A stretch of DNA of 64,000 nt from Pseudoflavitalea rhizosphaerae (GTDB taxonomy: Bacteria; Bacteroidota; Bacteroidia; Chitinophagales; Chitinophagaceae): contig NZ_RCSU01000017.1 in assembly GCF_003991355.1 (NCBI RefSeq), forward strand, positions 62,001 to 126,000. Direction: 5' to 3'. Positions 8,572 through 18,141 of the stretch are shown here, piece after piece. The position numbers and the translations under genes are program-made. The notes under the pieces are model-generated. The model saw only the letters and a list, made by a program, of their open reading frames with translations. It had not been told where the DNA came from and made no database searches. Positions within the stretch are counted from its first letter, which is position 1. Every line of letters starts with the position of its first letter.

Positions 8572-9957
8572 ATGGACGTAGAAATTTTAGCGCGCGTACA
8601 ATTTGCTTTCACCATCGCTTTCCATTACATCTATCCTCCCCTGAGTATCGGGCTGGGCCTGCTTTTGGTGATCTATGAAGGAATGTATCTGAAAACAGGC
8701 GACAAAAAATATGAACAGATCGCGCGGTTCTGGATCAAGATCTTTGCATTGATCTTTGGCCTGGGTGTAGCCACCGGCATCATCATGGAATTTGAGTTCG
8801 GTACTAACTGGGCCACCTACTCGAAATATGTAGGCGATATTTTCGGAAGCGCACTTGCCGCGGAAGGCATCTTTGCTTTCGCACTGGAATCAGGATTTCT
8901 CGGCATCCTCATCTTCGGCTGGAACCGTGTAGGGCCGAAAGTGCATTTCTTCTCCTGTATCATGGTCTTCCTTGGTTCAATGTTCTCTGCAGTCTGGATT
9001 GTAGTGGCCAATTCCTGGCAACAAACACCTGCAGGTTACCATATAGTGGGCGAAGGATTGAATGCCCGCGCGGAGATCACTGATTTCTGGGCGATGGTAT
9101 TCAACCCAAGCAGCGTTGAAAGACTTGTCCATGTGTGGATCGGATGTTTTCTCGCCGGCGCTTTCCTTGTACTGAGCGTGAATGCCTGGTATATTTTGAA
9201 GAAAAGACATCTCGATATCGCCAAACGATCTTTCAAAATCGCACTGGTGGTGGCAACGGTTTCAGGGTTACTCCAGTTGCTGGCTGGTCATAAGAGCGCA
9301 GAGGGTGTTGCCCGCAACCAACCCGCCAAGCTTGCCGCGCTGGAAGGACATTATGATAGTTCCGCCAAAGCCGATATGTACCTGATTGGAAAAGTGAACA
9401 ACGAAACACAGGAAGTAAGTGGGATCAGCATTCCCGGCGGACTGAGTTTTCTGTTACACGGGAATTTTACAGAACCGGTAAAAGGCCTCAATGCATTTCC
9501 CGAAAATGAGCGGCCAACACAAGTGAATGCCATCTTTCAATTCTATCATCTCATGGTGGCATGCGGTATGCTCATGATCGGAATGACGCTCCTGGCCTGC
9601 TTTTACTGGTGGCGAAAAAAATTATTCCATAAACGATGGCTGCTCTGGGCCTTCGTATGGGCGGTACTGTTACCTCAGATCGCTAATCAGGCCGGATGGT
9701 TCGCGGCTGAAATGGGCCGTCAGCCCTGGGTGGTATATGGATTGCTGAAAACCTCCGACGCCCTTTCGAAATCAGTCACTGCCAACCAGGTGCTGTTTTC
9801 ACTGATCCTTTTCCTGGGTGTGTACTTTATCTTATTCCTTCTTTTCATTTACCTGCTCAACCGTAAGATCCAGCACGGGCCGGTGGACTACGGCACCAAA
9901 GAACATATTGATGAAGGCAGCAAACGTGATAACCCTATCATGGACCACGAATCATAA
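8572..9957 (+). CDS. cydA: Cytochrome bd ubiquinol/menaquinol oxidase subunit I
   Basis: CydA carries hemes b558, b595 and d of the high-affinity terminal oxidase that reduces oxygen to water in the inner membrane using quinol. It begins with the conserved helix [22 protein letters not shown] holding a heme-ligand His, and near residue 380 has the signature [12 protein letters not shown]. At 461 residues with a modest region between helices VI and VII it belongs to the short-Q-loop group. About nine membrane helices can be traced. cydB follows after 18 bp, so the two form one operon. The loop near residues 240-305 has an uncommon hydrophilic stretch ([15 protein letters not shown]). Confidence 0.97.
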   Translation: MDVEILARVQFAFTIAFHYIYPPLSIGLGLLLVIYEGMYLKTGDKKYEQIARFWIKIFALIFGLGVATGIIMEFEFGTNWATYSKYVGDIFGSALAAEGIFAFALESGFLGILIFGWNRVGPKVHFFSCIMVFLGSMFSAVWIVVANSWQQTPAGYHIVGEGLNARAEITDFWAMVFNPSSVERLVHVWIGCFLAGAFLVLSVNAWYILKKRHLDIAKRSFKIALVVATVSGLLQLLAGHKSAEGVARNQPAKLAALEGHYDSSAKADMYLIGKVNNETQEVSGISIPGGLSFLLHGNFTEPVKGLNAFPENERPTQVNAIFQFYHLMVACGMLMIGMTLLACFYWWRKKLFHKRWLLWAFVWAVLLPQIANQAGWFAAEMGRQPWVVYGLLKTSDALSKSVTANQVLFSLILFLGVYFILFLLFIYLLNRKIQHGPVDYGTKEHIDEGSKRDNPIMDHES

Positions 9958-9975
9958 ACCACAATCTTATTAACT

Positions 9976-11010
9976 ATGGACACATTTCTCGGCATCGACT
10001 ATAATATCTGGTGGTTCCTCGTTTTTGGCGGTGTGATCAGTGGTTATGCGATCCTCGACGGATTTGACCTGGGCGCCGGCGCACTCCATCTCTTTTTGAA
10101 AAAAGAACAGAGCCGGCGGATCGCGCTCAATGCCATCGGTCCGGTTTGGGACGGGAACGAAGTCTGGCTGGTGATTGGCGGCGGCGCATTGTTTGCGGGA
10201 TTTCCGGTTGCTTACGCGGCCATCTTTTCCGCATTCTATGTGCCTTTCATGATCTTTTTGGTGGGAATCATCTGGAGGGCCGTGGCTATTGAGTTCCGGA
10301 GCAAAGAGCCGATGGGCTGGTGGCGCAAGACCTGGGATATCGTGTATTCATTTGCGAGTATCGTGATTGCGTTGTCGCTTGGCCTCATGCTCGGCAATGT
10401 GGCATATGGTATTCCGCTCAATGCGGAAAAGGAATTCGATGGCAACTGGCTTTCTTTCTTCAATCCTTTTTCAATACTCGTGGCCATCACTACCCTGGCG
10501 TTATTCATGATGCATGGCGCCATTTACCTGACCATGAAAACAGAGAACCGCTTATTTGCGAAACTGCATATCCTGGCCAATAATTTCATCATTTTCTTTG
10601 TACTGAGTTTCGTGATCACCACGCTCTACACCTTATTATATATACCACATCTCAGTGATTTCTTCCGGGATACACCGTTGGGTTTCCTCATCCCGATCCT
10701 GATGGTGCTGGCCATCGCCAATATTCCAAGGCAGATCAAAAAGGGGAAGTACCGGTATGCATTTATCAGCAGTTCCGTTACAATTGCATTATTACTGATC
10801 ATGGTGGCCCTGGAAGTGTTTCCATTTTTACTGTATTCCACTTCCGATCCGCAGAATAGTATCACTATCGCCAATGCAGCGTCTTCTCCGAAAACCATGA
10901 AAATACTTTTGATCATTGCATTGATAGGAACCCCACTGGTGGCCATTTACACCAGTTTCGTGTTTTACACTTTTAAAGGAAAAGTAAAATTAGACGAGAT
11001 GAGTTATTGA
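9976..11010 (+). CDS. cydB: Cytochrome bd oxidase subunit II
   Basis: CydB is the second membrane subunit of the bd oxidase. The N-terminus shows the family pattern WWFLVFGGVISGYAILDGFD and the motif GPVWDGNEVWL, both diagnostic. At 344 residues with eight to nine hydrophobic helices it is full length. It starts 18 bp after cydA and is convergent with corA, whose stop is 9 bp away. No small third subunit (CydX/CydY) could be recognised next to it, and no cydDC transporter is in the window. Confidence 0.97.
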   Translation: MDTFLGIDYNIWWFLVFGGVISGYAILDGFDLGAGALHLFLKKEQSRRIALNAIGPVWDGNEVWLVIGGGALFAGFPVAYAAIFSAFYVPFMIFLVGIIWRAVAIEFRSKEPMGWWRKTWDIVYSFASIVIALSLGLMLGNVAYGIPLNAEKEFDGNWLSFFNPFSILVAITTLALFMMHGAIYLTMKTENRLFAKLHILANNFIIFFVLSFVITTLYTLLYIPHLSDFFRDTPLGFLIPILMVLAIANIPRQIKKGKYRYAFISSSVTIALLLIMVALEVFPFLLYSTSDPQNSITIANAASSPKTMKILLIIALIGTPLVAIYTSFVFYTFKGKVKLDEMSY

Positions 11011-11019
11011 GCAGCGAAA

Positions 11020-12117
11020 CTAAAACCACCCTCTTCTTCTGAACACCCAAAGCATCCAGACGGGAATGATGAACATACAGCCAACTGCAAAATAGAACCC
11101 CCATTTATGGTGTGCATAGGGGATCACTTCGAAGTTCATTCCAAAGATGCCGCCGATCACGGTAGCGGGCGCGAGTAAACAGGTAACAATGGCCATTACC
11201 TTCATCACCTCATTCAGTTTGAGGTTAACATTATTGATGTAAAGGTCCTGCATGCCGGTAACTATATCCCGGTAGTTCTCGCTGAGATCATATGCCTGCA
11301 TGATATGATCGTAAACGTCTTTGAAATATTTGGTGGTACGATCATCCAGTAGATCGCTTTCACTGCGGATGATGCCGCTGATGAGATCGCGTACGGGGGC
11401 GAGATTGCGTTTGAGCACGATCAGTTCTTTGCGGAGCTGGTTGATGCGGGCGAGTGATTTGGTATTACTCTGCCTGATCACTTCTTCTTCCACCATTTCG
11501 ATCTGCTCACCGAGGCGCTCCATAACAATAAAATAGTTGTCTACTACCTGGTCCAACATGGAGTACAGCAGATAATCGGCTGTACGCTGGCGCACTTTAC
11601 TGTTAGACATATTGAGCCTTGTGCGGAGCAGATCGAAAACGTCCCTGTGTGCATCTTCCTGGAAAAGGATCACAAAATCCTTTCCCAATGCAATGCTGAT
11701 CTGTTCTGTTTCCACCGTTTTTTTCTGCTCATTGAAGAACAGCATATTCAGCAGGCAAAAGAGAACACCCTCTACCTCATCCATTTTCGGACGCTGGTTG
11801 ATACTGAGAATGTCTTCGATCAACAGGGGGTGGATATCATACGTATTGCAGATGGTTTCAACATCGGATTTTCTCAAACCGGCAATATCAATCCAGGCGA
11901 TCCGTCCATCATTCCTGAATTTCCCGCAAGGCGATGCATTTTCGAAATGATGGACCTGGATATTGGCTGAATCATAATCATACACGGTCACTTCCACATG
12001 CGCCGCTTCTTCGCGATGTGGCAGCACTGTAGGGTTAACAGAAAGTATCTCCTTTGTTCGTTGCGTACCGAACAGGTTATTCAGACCGAAATAACGGAGA
12101 TACTTTTGCGGGCTCAT
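11020..12117 (-). CDS. corA: CorA-family magnesium/cobalt transporter
   Basis: CorA forms a pentameric inner-membrane channel for Mg2+, Co2+ or Ni2+. The long acidic cytoplasmic N-terminal domain is followed by the stalk helix and two C-terminal membrane segments; the pore signature GMN is present in GGIFGMNFEVIPY near residue 325, and the protein ends with a short basic tail (FRRRGWF). Length 365 is typical. It starts 5 bp after the stop of the KdnB-like gene on the same strand, so both are probably co-transcribed. CorA relatives acting as zinc exporters (ZntB) lack this exact loop, making Mg/Co uptake the better guess. Confidence 0.93.
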   Translation of the reverse strand: MSPQKYLRYFGLNNLFGTQRTKEILSVNPTVLPHREEAAHVEVTVYDYDSANIQVHHFENASPCGKFRNDGRIAWIDIAGLRKSDVETICNTYDIHPLLIEDILSINQRPKMDEVEGVLFCLLNMLFFNEQKKTVETEQISIALGKDFVILFQEDAHRDVFDLLRTRLNMSNSKVRQRTADYLLYSMLDQVVDNYFIVMERLGEQIEMVEEEVIRQSNTKSLARINQLRKELIVLKRNLAPVRDLISGIIRSESDLLDDRTTKYFKDVYDHIMQAYDLSENYRDIVTGMQDLYINNVNLKLNEVMKVMAIVTCLLAPATVIGGIFGMNFEVIPYAHHKWGFYFAVGCMFIIPVWMLWVFRRRGWF

Positions 12118-12122
12118 TTTTG

Positions 12123-13217
12123 TTAGAGTTTTTCGTAAAGCGCTCTGAGTTTTTCGCGGGTCATGATGGATTCCCAGTCTTTGCCCAATGCATTTTCCCA
12201 GAGTGGTTTCATGCCGAGGGAAACATTGATCATGGTGTCGAATTGTTCGTCAGACAAATCTTTACAGATGCCAACCGGAATATCGATCTTATTCTTTTCC
12301 ACCATTTGTTTGAATTCAACTACTGCTTCAGGATAGTAATCTTCCAGGTGGTTCATCACAATGCAGTTGCCGATTCCATGTTTGGTGCCAAGCAGGTAGC
12401 TGAGACCATAACTAACGGCATGGGCTACCCCAACCTGTGAGTAAGCAATACTCATACCGCCGGCATAGGAAGCCATCATCAGTTTATCGTCGCATTCATC
12501 ATCCCAGGCATTCTTGCGAACGAATACGTCGCGGCAGAGCTCGAGTGCTTTTTCGCCGTATGATTTGCTGAATTCATTGAGATAAGTTCCCTGCAGGCTT
12601 TCGATGCAGTGGATATAGCAATCCATTCCAGTGTAGAATCGCTGGTTGGCCGGCGCATTGGCGCAGAGTTCGGGGTCCAGAACGATCTGGTCGAATGGAG
12701 TGAAGTCGGAGTTCATGCCCAGTTTGCGGGTTGGTCCGGTAAGAACTGTTGTTCTGGAAACTTCTGCGCCGGTTCCGCTGAGGGTGGGGATACCTGCTTT
12801 GTAAACGCCGGGGAGTTTCACGAGGTCCCATCCCTGGTAGTCGGCAGAAGAGCCGGGATTGTTCATCATGAGGGATACGGCTTTGGCGAGGTCCATTACG
12901 GAGCCACCGCCGATACCAATGATACCACTGACAGTACCGAACTCGTTTTTCAGTTCATTGGCGAGTTTGTCAACCTGTGTTGTTTTGGGCTCATACGTTA
13001 CATCGGCAAAAATGATCTTGTCTTTTCCGCGCAGGGGTATGCGGTCTGTGAGGGATTTACCGTTACCAACGCTGCCTCCGTTCTGGAAATAATGGTCCAC
13101 TAAAAAGATCATGGGAGCATCGCCTTTTCTTTGTGGTGCGAGGATCTCATCCAGTTGATCGAAGCTGCCACGGCCATAAACCACATAGCTCACCATTCTG
13201 AAATTTCTGAACTTCAT
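12123..13217 (-). CDS. Iron-containing alcohol dehydrogenase, KdnB-like (Kdo 8-oxidase candidate)
   Basis: A 364-residue group III metal-dependent alcohol dehydrogenase. The nucleotide-binding motif GIIGIGGGSVMDLAKA (about residue 95) and metal-ligand regions YTGMDCYIHCIES and VAHAVSYGLSYLLGTKHG are intact. The sequence resembles KdnB of Shewanella oneidensis, which oxidises Kdo at C8 to start 8-amino-Kdo synthesis; in that organism kdnA, kdnB and kdsB are clustered. Here kdsB lies 3.2 kb away on the same strand, with a ROK kinase and a rhomboid gene between, and no KdnA-type transaminase is visible. A role in Kdo modification is inference; a general alcohol dehydrogenase remains possible. 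It is followed 5 bp later by corA. Confidence 0.75.
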   Translation of the reverse strand: MKFRNFRMVSYVVYGRGSFDQLDEILAPQRKGDAPMIFLVDHYFQNGGSVGNGKSLTDRIPLRGKDKIIFADVTYEPKTTQVDKLANELKNEFGTVSGIIGIGGGSVMDLAKAVSLMMNNPGSSADYQGWDLVKLPGVYKAGIPTLSGTGAEVSRTTVLTGPTRKLGMNSDFTPFDQIVLDPELCANAPANQRFYTGMDCYIHCIESLQGTYLNEFSKSYGEKALELCRDVFVRKNAWDDECDDKLMMASYAGGMSIAYSQVGVAHAVSYGLSYLLGTKHGIGNCIVMNHLEDYYPEAVVEFKQMVEKNKIDIPVGICKDLSDEQFDTMINVSLGMKPLWENALGKDWESIMTREKLRALYEKL

Positions 13218-13939
13218 ATCTAATATTCAGTAGGTTAAAAATAAGTTTGAAAGTATTGCGAAGTTATGGGGAATAAATAAACAAAAAAACGCAGCATGGA
13301 GCTGCGTTTTGTTATAAGAACCCTAACCAATCGCTGTATGTGGTGTACCAGCTATTTTAATTCCCTGCTGCGGTGATGGAATCCACATAAATTCCATACC
13401 AGTTGATCTGGAACCCGGGTTCTTGATGCAGCTTGGGTAAGAGAGACTAATTGTTCAACGATAAGGATGTTGGAAAAAACATTGGCCTGTTGTTTTGCAC
13501 GGGATCGGTATTGGGCTGATAAAACGATTTAGCACAAATCAAATAAAACGGTCATGATCAGGCGCAGTGGTTTTTCATGGATAAAAAAATCTATATATCA
13601 AAAAACATGTAAAGAATGGAGATTTCCGACCGAAGTAGGGGTAAAGGTAATTTTTATATGTATACCGTGAATCAGCAATTGAAAAAAAATTGCACAAATC
13701 GACAGAAATGCGCAAGAATTTGCGACACGGTAACGTAACCAAAACCCTAATCACATTTATTCCTGCAAAAAGCGGGAAAACTGCGGTTATCTTTCACATT
13801 AATTTTGGATATAATTTATACAAACGGGCATAACAGTGCCCTGTCATTTCAAAGAGCCACCTGTAAACTCCTGAGATAATCAGTTTAGTATGCACGTGTG
13901 AATAACTCCTTTTCAAGGAACGGGTTTGACGGAAGCGAT
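13218..13939. other. 0.72-kb intergenic region between the ROK and KdnB-like genes
   Basis: No plausible reading frame is present. On the minus strand the stretch 13480 to 13311 has several nested pairings: GAACCCGGGTTC is a 12-bp palindrome (about 13417-13428), TGGAAT pairs with ATTCCA (about 13376-13399) and GCTGC with GCAGC enclosing both, all ending in the terminator at 13284-13310. This could be a structured non-coding RNA on the minus strand. The right half (13560-13900) is AT-rich and appears empty. The KdnB-like promoter must lie between 13218 and 13283. Confidence 0.4.
13284..13310 (-). terminator. Minus-strand intrinsic terminator
   Basis: AACGCAGC and GCTGCGTT pair around a short loop; read on the minus strand the hairpin is followed by a run of T. 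It is over 600 bp beyond the ROK stop codon, so it either ends a long 3' region or terminates an unannotated small RNA in between. Confidence 0.75.
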
Positions 13940-14851
13940 TCAACTCACCAGTGCAGCAGCTCCGAAAACACCTGCACTATCGCCCAGCGCTGGTTTCAGG
14001 ACCAGGGTATCGAGCCTGTTATTGAAAATATGATGTTGAAGTGATTGCATACCGGATGTATATAAAACATCGATATTGCCAACTCCCCCACCCACTACAA
14101 TAATATCAGGGTCTAACAGGTTTGTTACAACCGAAACGGCTTTTCCGAAGAACCAGGCTAATCTTTCTATGGTTTGCTTAGCAGCATCATTTTGCTGCGA
14201 GAGGTAATACTGAGTTATTTCTTTCAGGTTGGCCTTCGTGCCGGATATCGATTCATAAAATCTTTCCAGTGCCGGGCCCGAGAGAATAGTTTCCACACAA
14301 CCGGTCTTTCCACAATAACATTTGCCTCCGCTTTCATCGAGAAAATTGTGGCCCCATTCTCCGGCGATTCCGTGACGGCCATTCCACAATTTGCCATTCA
14401 CCACAATTCCGCCTCCAACTCCAGTTCCCAGGATGATCCCAAAAACAACGGCGGCGCCGGAGACTTTTTCTTTCACAACACCCCAATGGGTTTCTGCCAG
14501 TGCAAAACAATTGGCATCATTGGCAAGAACAACCGGAACGTTCAATAGTTCTTCAAGATCTTTTTTTAGCGGTTGTCCATTGAGTGCAGTACTGTTACAA
14601 TTCTTCATTGTTTGCAACACGGGGTCCAGTACACCGGGTGTTCCAAATCCAATTCGTGTTGGCTGTAATCCGCTCTGTGCCTGCATTTGATGAACCAGGG
14701 AACTGATCTGCTGCAGGATATGTTTGTAACCTTTGCTTCTTTCAGTATCGATGCGCAGTCGCAAAAGCGGCGTTGCTTCTTCAATGGATGGCAGGATCAC
14801 CCCTTCTATCTTCGTGCCTCCGAGATCTATGCCCCAAAGCGGATCGTTCAT
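13940..14851 (-). CDS. ROK-family sugar kinase (glucokinase-like)
   Basis: A 303-residue cytoplasmic sugar kinase of the ROK family. The N-terminal ATP-binding motif GIDLGGTKIEGV, the sugar-binding region ANDANCFALAE and the zinc-binding loop CYCGKTGCVE (about residue 180) are all visible, so it is an enzyme rather than a ROK repressor (no N-terminal helix-turn-helix). Likely substrates are glucose, N-acetylglucosamine or N-acetylmannosamine; the sequence does not decide among them. It is divergent from the rhomboid gene 97 bp away and is followed by a long non-coding stretch. Confidence 0.92.
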   Translation of the reverse strand: MNDPLWGIDLGGTKIEGVILPSIEEATPLLRLRIDTERSKGYKHILQQISSLVHQMQAQSGLQPTRIGFGTPGVLDPVLQTMKNCNSTALNGQPLKKDLEELLNVPVVLANDANCFALAETHWGVVKEKVSGAAVVFGIILGTGVGGGIVVNGKLWNGRHGIAGEWGHNFLDESGGKCYCGKTGCVETILSGPALERFYESISGTKANLKEITQYYLSQQNDAAKQTIERLAWFFGKAVSVVTNLLDPDIIVVGGGVGNIDVLYTSGMQSLQHHIFNNRLDTLVLKPALGDSAGVFGAAALVS

Positions 14852-14948
14852 GAAAAATTTGTATCATTAAATGTAATTAAAATAGCAGCGTCAATTGCAC
14901 AATCAGAAAAAATGAAACAATTTTGGTTTACGCGATAACAATTTTTAT

Positions 14949-16403
14949 ATGGCTTCGTGGAAAACATTTATAGAACTGCCGGGAATAAATACTGACGAAT
15001 ATTTGTTAGTTGCTGCAAAAACTGTAACAGATCTCGGATGGGAAATTCATTTTATTTCTGACCATGGATTGATTGCCGGAATTCCCCTTTCAGTGAGGGC
15101 AAATTCCTGGGGAGAAACGTTCACGCTCTGGCTTAATAACGGCGGCGCATACCTGGAGAGCCGCAGTAACGGAGCTGTGATTGCAACCAAAAGGAACCAG
15201 CAGTATGTTGAAAGATTCCTCAGTCTGTTTGAAGAATCGCGCGTAAGAATGAGCGCCGGAGAACGCGAGCAATTACAGGCACGCATAGCCGAAGTGAAAG
15301 CTAGCGGCGATGATGATATACTGGATCAACTTTCACCCAAATTCCGAAATCCTTCTTCGAATAGAAAATGGTACATGCCAAAAGGTGAATTTGGCGTTAC
15401 CGCTTCTCTGATCGGGATCTGTGTGGTGCTGTTCCTCCTGATGGTGATGGACGGCGTTTCTTTATTCAGTCCGGGTATCGATGCGCTGATCAAATGGGGC
15501 GCCAATGCCAGGTTCCTGACCATTGTGGATGGTGAATGGTGGCGGCTCTTCACCTGTATGTTTGAGCATATAGGTGTTATTCACCTGCTGGTGAATATGG
15601 TGAGTTTGTATATGATCGGAACATTGCTGGAGCCATTGATCGGAAAGTGGAGATTTCTTTCGGCATTTATTGTTACAGGTGTAGGTGGAAGTATTGCGAG
15701 TATTATCTGGAACCCGTTTGTTGTATCGGCGGGCGCCTCCGGGGCTATTTTTGGATTGTTCGGTCTGATGTTGGCGTTATTAAGCACCAACCTGATTGAA
15801 AAGAATGTCCGTAATACCATCCTGCCAAATATTGGAACGATAGTGGTGATCAACCTGATCGCAGGCTTTAGGCCGGGCGTAGATTATGCCGCGCATATCG
15901 GAGGTTTGTTAACAGGAATAGCATTGGGTTACCTGTTCTTCCTGCTGATCAGGAAATCGAAACAGCCGGTCTTCTTGTCAATCATTGGATCAGTGTTGAT
16001 CGGTATTCTTATCATAATGAGCGGATACCGGGCGCTGGATAATGTAGGGACGGATTTTCAAAGAATAGTGCAGCACGCTTCGAAGTATGAAAAGCAGGGC
16101 CTGAATTTTTACAAGGATATGGAGAAGGCAGGAGATCTCAAAGTAATCAAATACCTGGGCGAAGAAACCATTCCGGCCTGGGAGATATACCAGAAAGAGA
16201 TCGCAAAACTGGATGCGCTGAAACTGCCGCCGGAACTGCAAGCGGTAAGAGATCTTTATAAGGAATACGCGGACCTTCGGGTGAAATACTTTAAGCTGCT
16301 GCGAAAGGCCATGAAAGAAGATTCGAATGAATACAACAACCAACTGAATAGTTACGGCAGAGCAATTGAGGCAATCATTGCCAGGATCAATAAAGGAGAA
16401 TAA
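14949..16403 (+). CDS. Rhomboid-family intramembrane serine protease with extra soluble domains
   Basis: Rhomboids cleave membrane proteins within or next to the bilayer. The catalytic serine lies in SAGASGAIFGLFG (Ser near residue 264) and the catalytic histidine in DYAAHIGGLLTG (near residue 315), with GxSG and AHxxG geometry intact. The six-helix core spans about residues 155-360. The protein is much longer (484) than a minimal rhomboid: an N-terminal soluble domain of about 150 residues that I do not recognise, and a C-terminal helical tail of about 110 residues, hydrophilic and probably coiled. The start follows an AT-rich stretch divergent from the ROK gene. Substrates cannot be told from the sequence. 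Confidence 0.92.
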   Translation: MASWKTFIELPGINTDEYLLVAAKTVTDLGWEIHFISDHGLIAGIPLSVRANSWGETFTLWLNNGGAYLESRSNGAVIATKRNQQYVERFLSLFEESRVRMSAGEREQLQARIAEVKASGDDDILDQLSPKFRNPSSNRKWYMPKGEFGVTASLIGICVVLFLLMVMDGVSLFSPGIDALIKWGANARFLTIVDGEWWRLFTCMFEHIGVIHLLVNMVSLYMIGTLLEPLIGKWRFLSAFIVTGVGGSIASIIWNPFVVSAGASGAIFGLFGLMLALLSTNLIEKNVRNTILPNIGTIVVINLIAGFRPGVDYAAHIGGLLTGIALGYLFFLLIRKSKQPVFLSIIGSVLIGILIIMSGYRALDNVGTDFQRIVQHASKYEKQGLNFYKDMEKAGDLKVIKYLGEETIPAWEIYQKEIAKLDALKLPPELQAVRDLYKEYADLRVKYFKLLRKAMKEDSNEYNNQLNSYGRAIEAIIARINKGE

Positions 16404-16443
16404 AAAAAGCTCCGTAAAGAGCCTTTCTTATTATGTTAACTGA

Positions 16444-17163
16444 TCAGAACAGCTTACTAGCTTTTTCCAGGTCAGCGGGTGTATCGATCTCGATCCCCAT
16501 ATAATCCACAACAATCATTCGTAACGGTATACCATATTCGAGATATCGAAGGCATTCGATCTTCTCGGCTGCTTCCAGTGGGGTCATGGGCCAGTTGGTG
16601 AAATCCAGCAGTGCCTGTTTGCGGAAAGCGTATACGCCGATATGCTCATAATAGGTAACAGGCGCCTCGGTATCCCGTGGATAAGGAAGAACGCTACGAC
16701 TGAACATCAGCGAATTCATATTGCGGTCCACAGCCACTTTCACGAAGTTTGGATCTTCAATCTCTTCTTTTTTGGTAAGCACCTGCATCATGGAGGCAAC
16801 CTGAACTGTAGGATCATTAAAACAATGCAGCAGTTTTTCCAATGGTTTCTTTTGAACGAAAGGGGTATCGCCCTGAACATTCAGTACGATATCCACATCC
16901 ATATCGGTAACGGCTTCGGCTATGCGATCGCTGCCACTCTGGTGCTCGCGGGTGCTCATCTTTGCCTTGCCTCCGTTGGAGACGATCTCATCATAGATAA
17001 TATCACTGTCGGTAACCACCACTACTTCATCAAAAAGGCCGGTGGCAACGGTATTATCGTAAGTGTGCCGGATAACTGTTTTGTTGCCCAGGGTCTGCAT
17101 CAGCTTAGCGGGAAACCGGGTAGCGGCATAGCGGGCAGGTATCATTGCGATCATTCTTGCCAT
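16444..17163 (-). CDS. kdsB: 3-deoxy-manno-octulosonate cytidylyltransferase (CMP-Kdo synthetase)
   Basis: KdsB activates Kdo (or 8-amino-Kdo in some bacteria) with CTP before its transfer to lipid A. The nucleotidyltransferase N-terminus reads IPARYAATRFPAKLMQ, followed by family blocks REHQSGSDRIAEA and VLNVQGDTPFV; the C-terminal YEHIGVYAFRKQALLDF is typical. Length 239 is normal. It is a single gene between the convergent rhomboid gene (40 bp) and a terminator at 17200-17229. The KdnB-like gene 3.2 kb downstream on the same strand raises the question whether the natural substrate is Kdo or 8-amino-Kdo; the block DTPFV, with Thr where many KdsB have Glu, may bear on this. Confidence 0.96.
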   Translation of the reverse strand: MARMIAMIPARYAATRFPAKLMQTLGNKTVIRHTYDNTVATGLFDEVVVVTDSDIIYDEIVSNGGKAKMSTREHQSGSDRIAEAVTDMDVDIVLNVQGDTPFVQKKPLEKLLHCFNDPTVQVASMMQVLTKKEEIEDPNFVKVAVDRNMNSLMFSRSVLPYPRDTEAPVTYYEHIGVYAFRKQALLDFTNWPMTPLEAAEKIECLRYLEYGIPLRMIVVDYMGIEIDTPADLEKASKLF

Positions 17164-17199
17164 AAATAAACTTCTTTTAAGAGAAGTGCTACAAAGGTA

Positions 17200-17229
17200 A
17201 AGCCTTGACCTAATATTAGGTCAGGGCTT
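17200..17229 (-). terminator. Terminator hairpin after the sterol-desaturase-family gene
   Basis: AAGCCTTGACCTAA pairs with TTAGGTCAGGGCTT, a 14-bp nearly perfect stem with almost no loop. On the minus strand a moderately T-rich sequence follows. It lies 29 bp past the stop codon at 17258. Confidence 0.7.
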
Positions 17230-17257
17230 CAGGAATATACAGACCAGAGCCTGGTTA

Positions 17258-18076
17258 TCAGTAATCCGTTTTTACATTTTTATTGAAAGGCAGACCCAAT
17301 TGGTATTTGAGGTCTTCGTCCGTGGCGTCTTCGAGTACATCCAGTCCATATTTCAGTTCACGCGGATCAACATATGCGAAAGTGCCGAAGAGGCGGTCCC
17401 AGAGAGAGAAGATATTGGCGTAGTTCGTATCTGTGTAAGGCCTTTTGTAGTGGTGATGCACTTTATGCATATTGGGCGAAACGAAGATCCAACTGATGGG
17501 TTTGTCAAGCCACTTCGGAACGCGGATATTCGCGTGATTGAAATGGGTAAAGATGGCGGACACACTGCGGTACAGGAAATACAACCAGATGGGCAGGCCG
17601 AGTAAGAGTGCGCCGATGATGGTAGTGCCTTCGCGGAACATCCATTCACCGGGGTGGTGGCGGGTACCGGTGGTAACGTCCACTTTTGTATCGCTATGGT
17701 GGATCATATGGAATTTCCACATCCATTTCACTTTATGCATCGCATAGTGAGGGAGGTATTGTGAAAAGAAATCCATGAGGAAGATTGCGAGAATGATGGT
17801 GGCCCAAACCGGCCAGCCCAACCAGTTGAGCAATCCGAAATTGTTTTTGGTAACCCAGGCGCAAACCATGATGGTGATAGCGCCGAGCAGGATATTCAGA
17901 ACAACGGTGGTGGTGAGGAACACGAGGTTCACACCGGCATGCTTGTATCTTTTGAATGAGAATTTGAACAGCGGGTAAGCGCCCTCGATCAACCAGAACA
18001 AGATCATTCCGCCCATGAGGATAGCCATGCGTTGCCATGGCGCGATGTGTTCCCAGAATTGCACAAAGGATTCCAT
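17258..18076 (-). CDS. Sterol desaturase / fatty-acid hydroxylase family protein
   Basis: A 272-residue integral membrane di-iron oxygenase of the FA_hydroxylase superfamily. The histidine clusters are visible: HYAMHKVKWMWKFHMIHH (about residues 109-126), TGTRHHP and the C-terminal NMHKVHHHY. Four hydrophobic segments surround them, the first near residues 15-35. Bacterial members hydroxylate or desaturate membrane lipids such as sphingolipids, ornithine lipids or carotenoids; the substrate cannot be told here, though Bacteroidota sphingolipid or sulfonolipid modification is a reasonable inference. It is transcribed in the same direction as dnaN but separated by a family-1 repeat and the dnaN terminator, so it needs its own promoter. 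Confidence 0.88.
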   Translation of the reverse strand: MESFVQFWEHIAPWQRMAILMGGMILFWLIEGAYPLFKFSFKRYKHAGVNLVFLTTTVVLNILLGAITIMVCAWVTKNNFGLLNWLGWPVWATIILAIFLMDFFSQYLPHYAMHKVKWMWKFHMIHHSDTKVDVTTGTRHHPGEWMFREGTTIIGALLLGLPIWLYFLYRSVSAIFTHFNHANIRVPKWLDKPISWIFVSPNMHKVHHHYKRPYTDTNYANIFSLWDRLFGTFAYVDPRELKYGLDVLEDATDEDLKYQLGLPFNKNVKTDY

Positions 18077-18141
18077 ATGGCTAAAACTTGAACAGTAATG
18101 TACGATTAATGGCTGAAACAGAAAAACGCAGGGTGCCGCCT

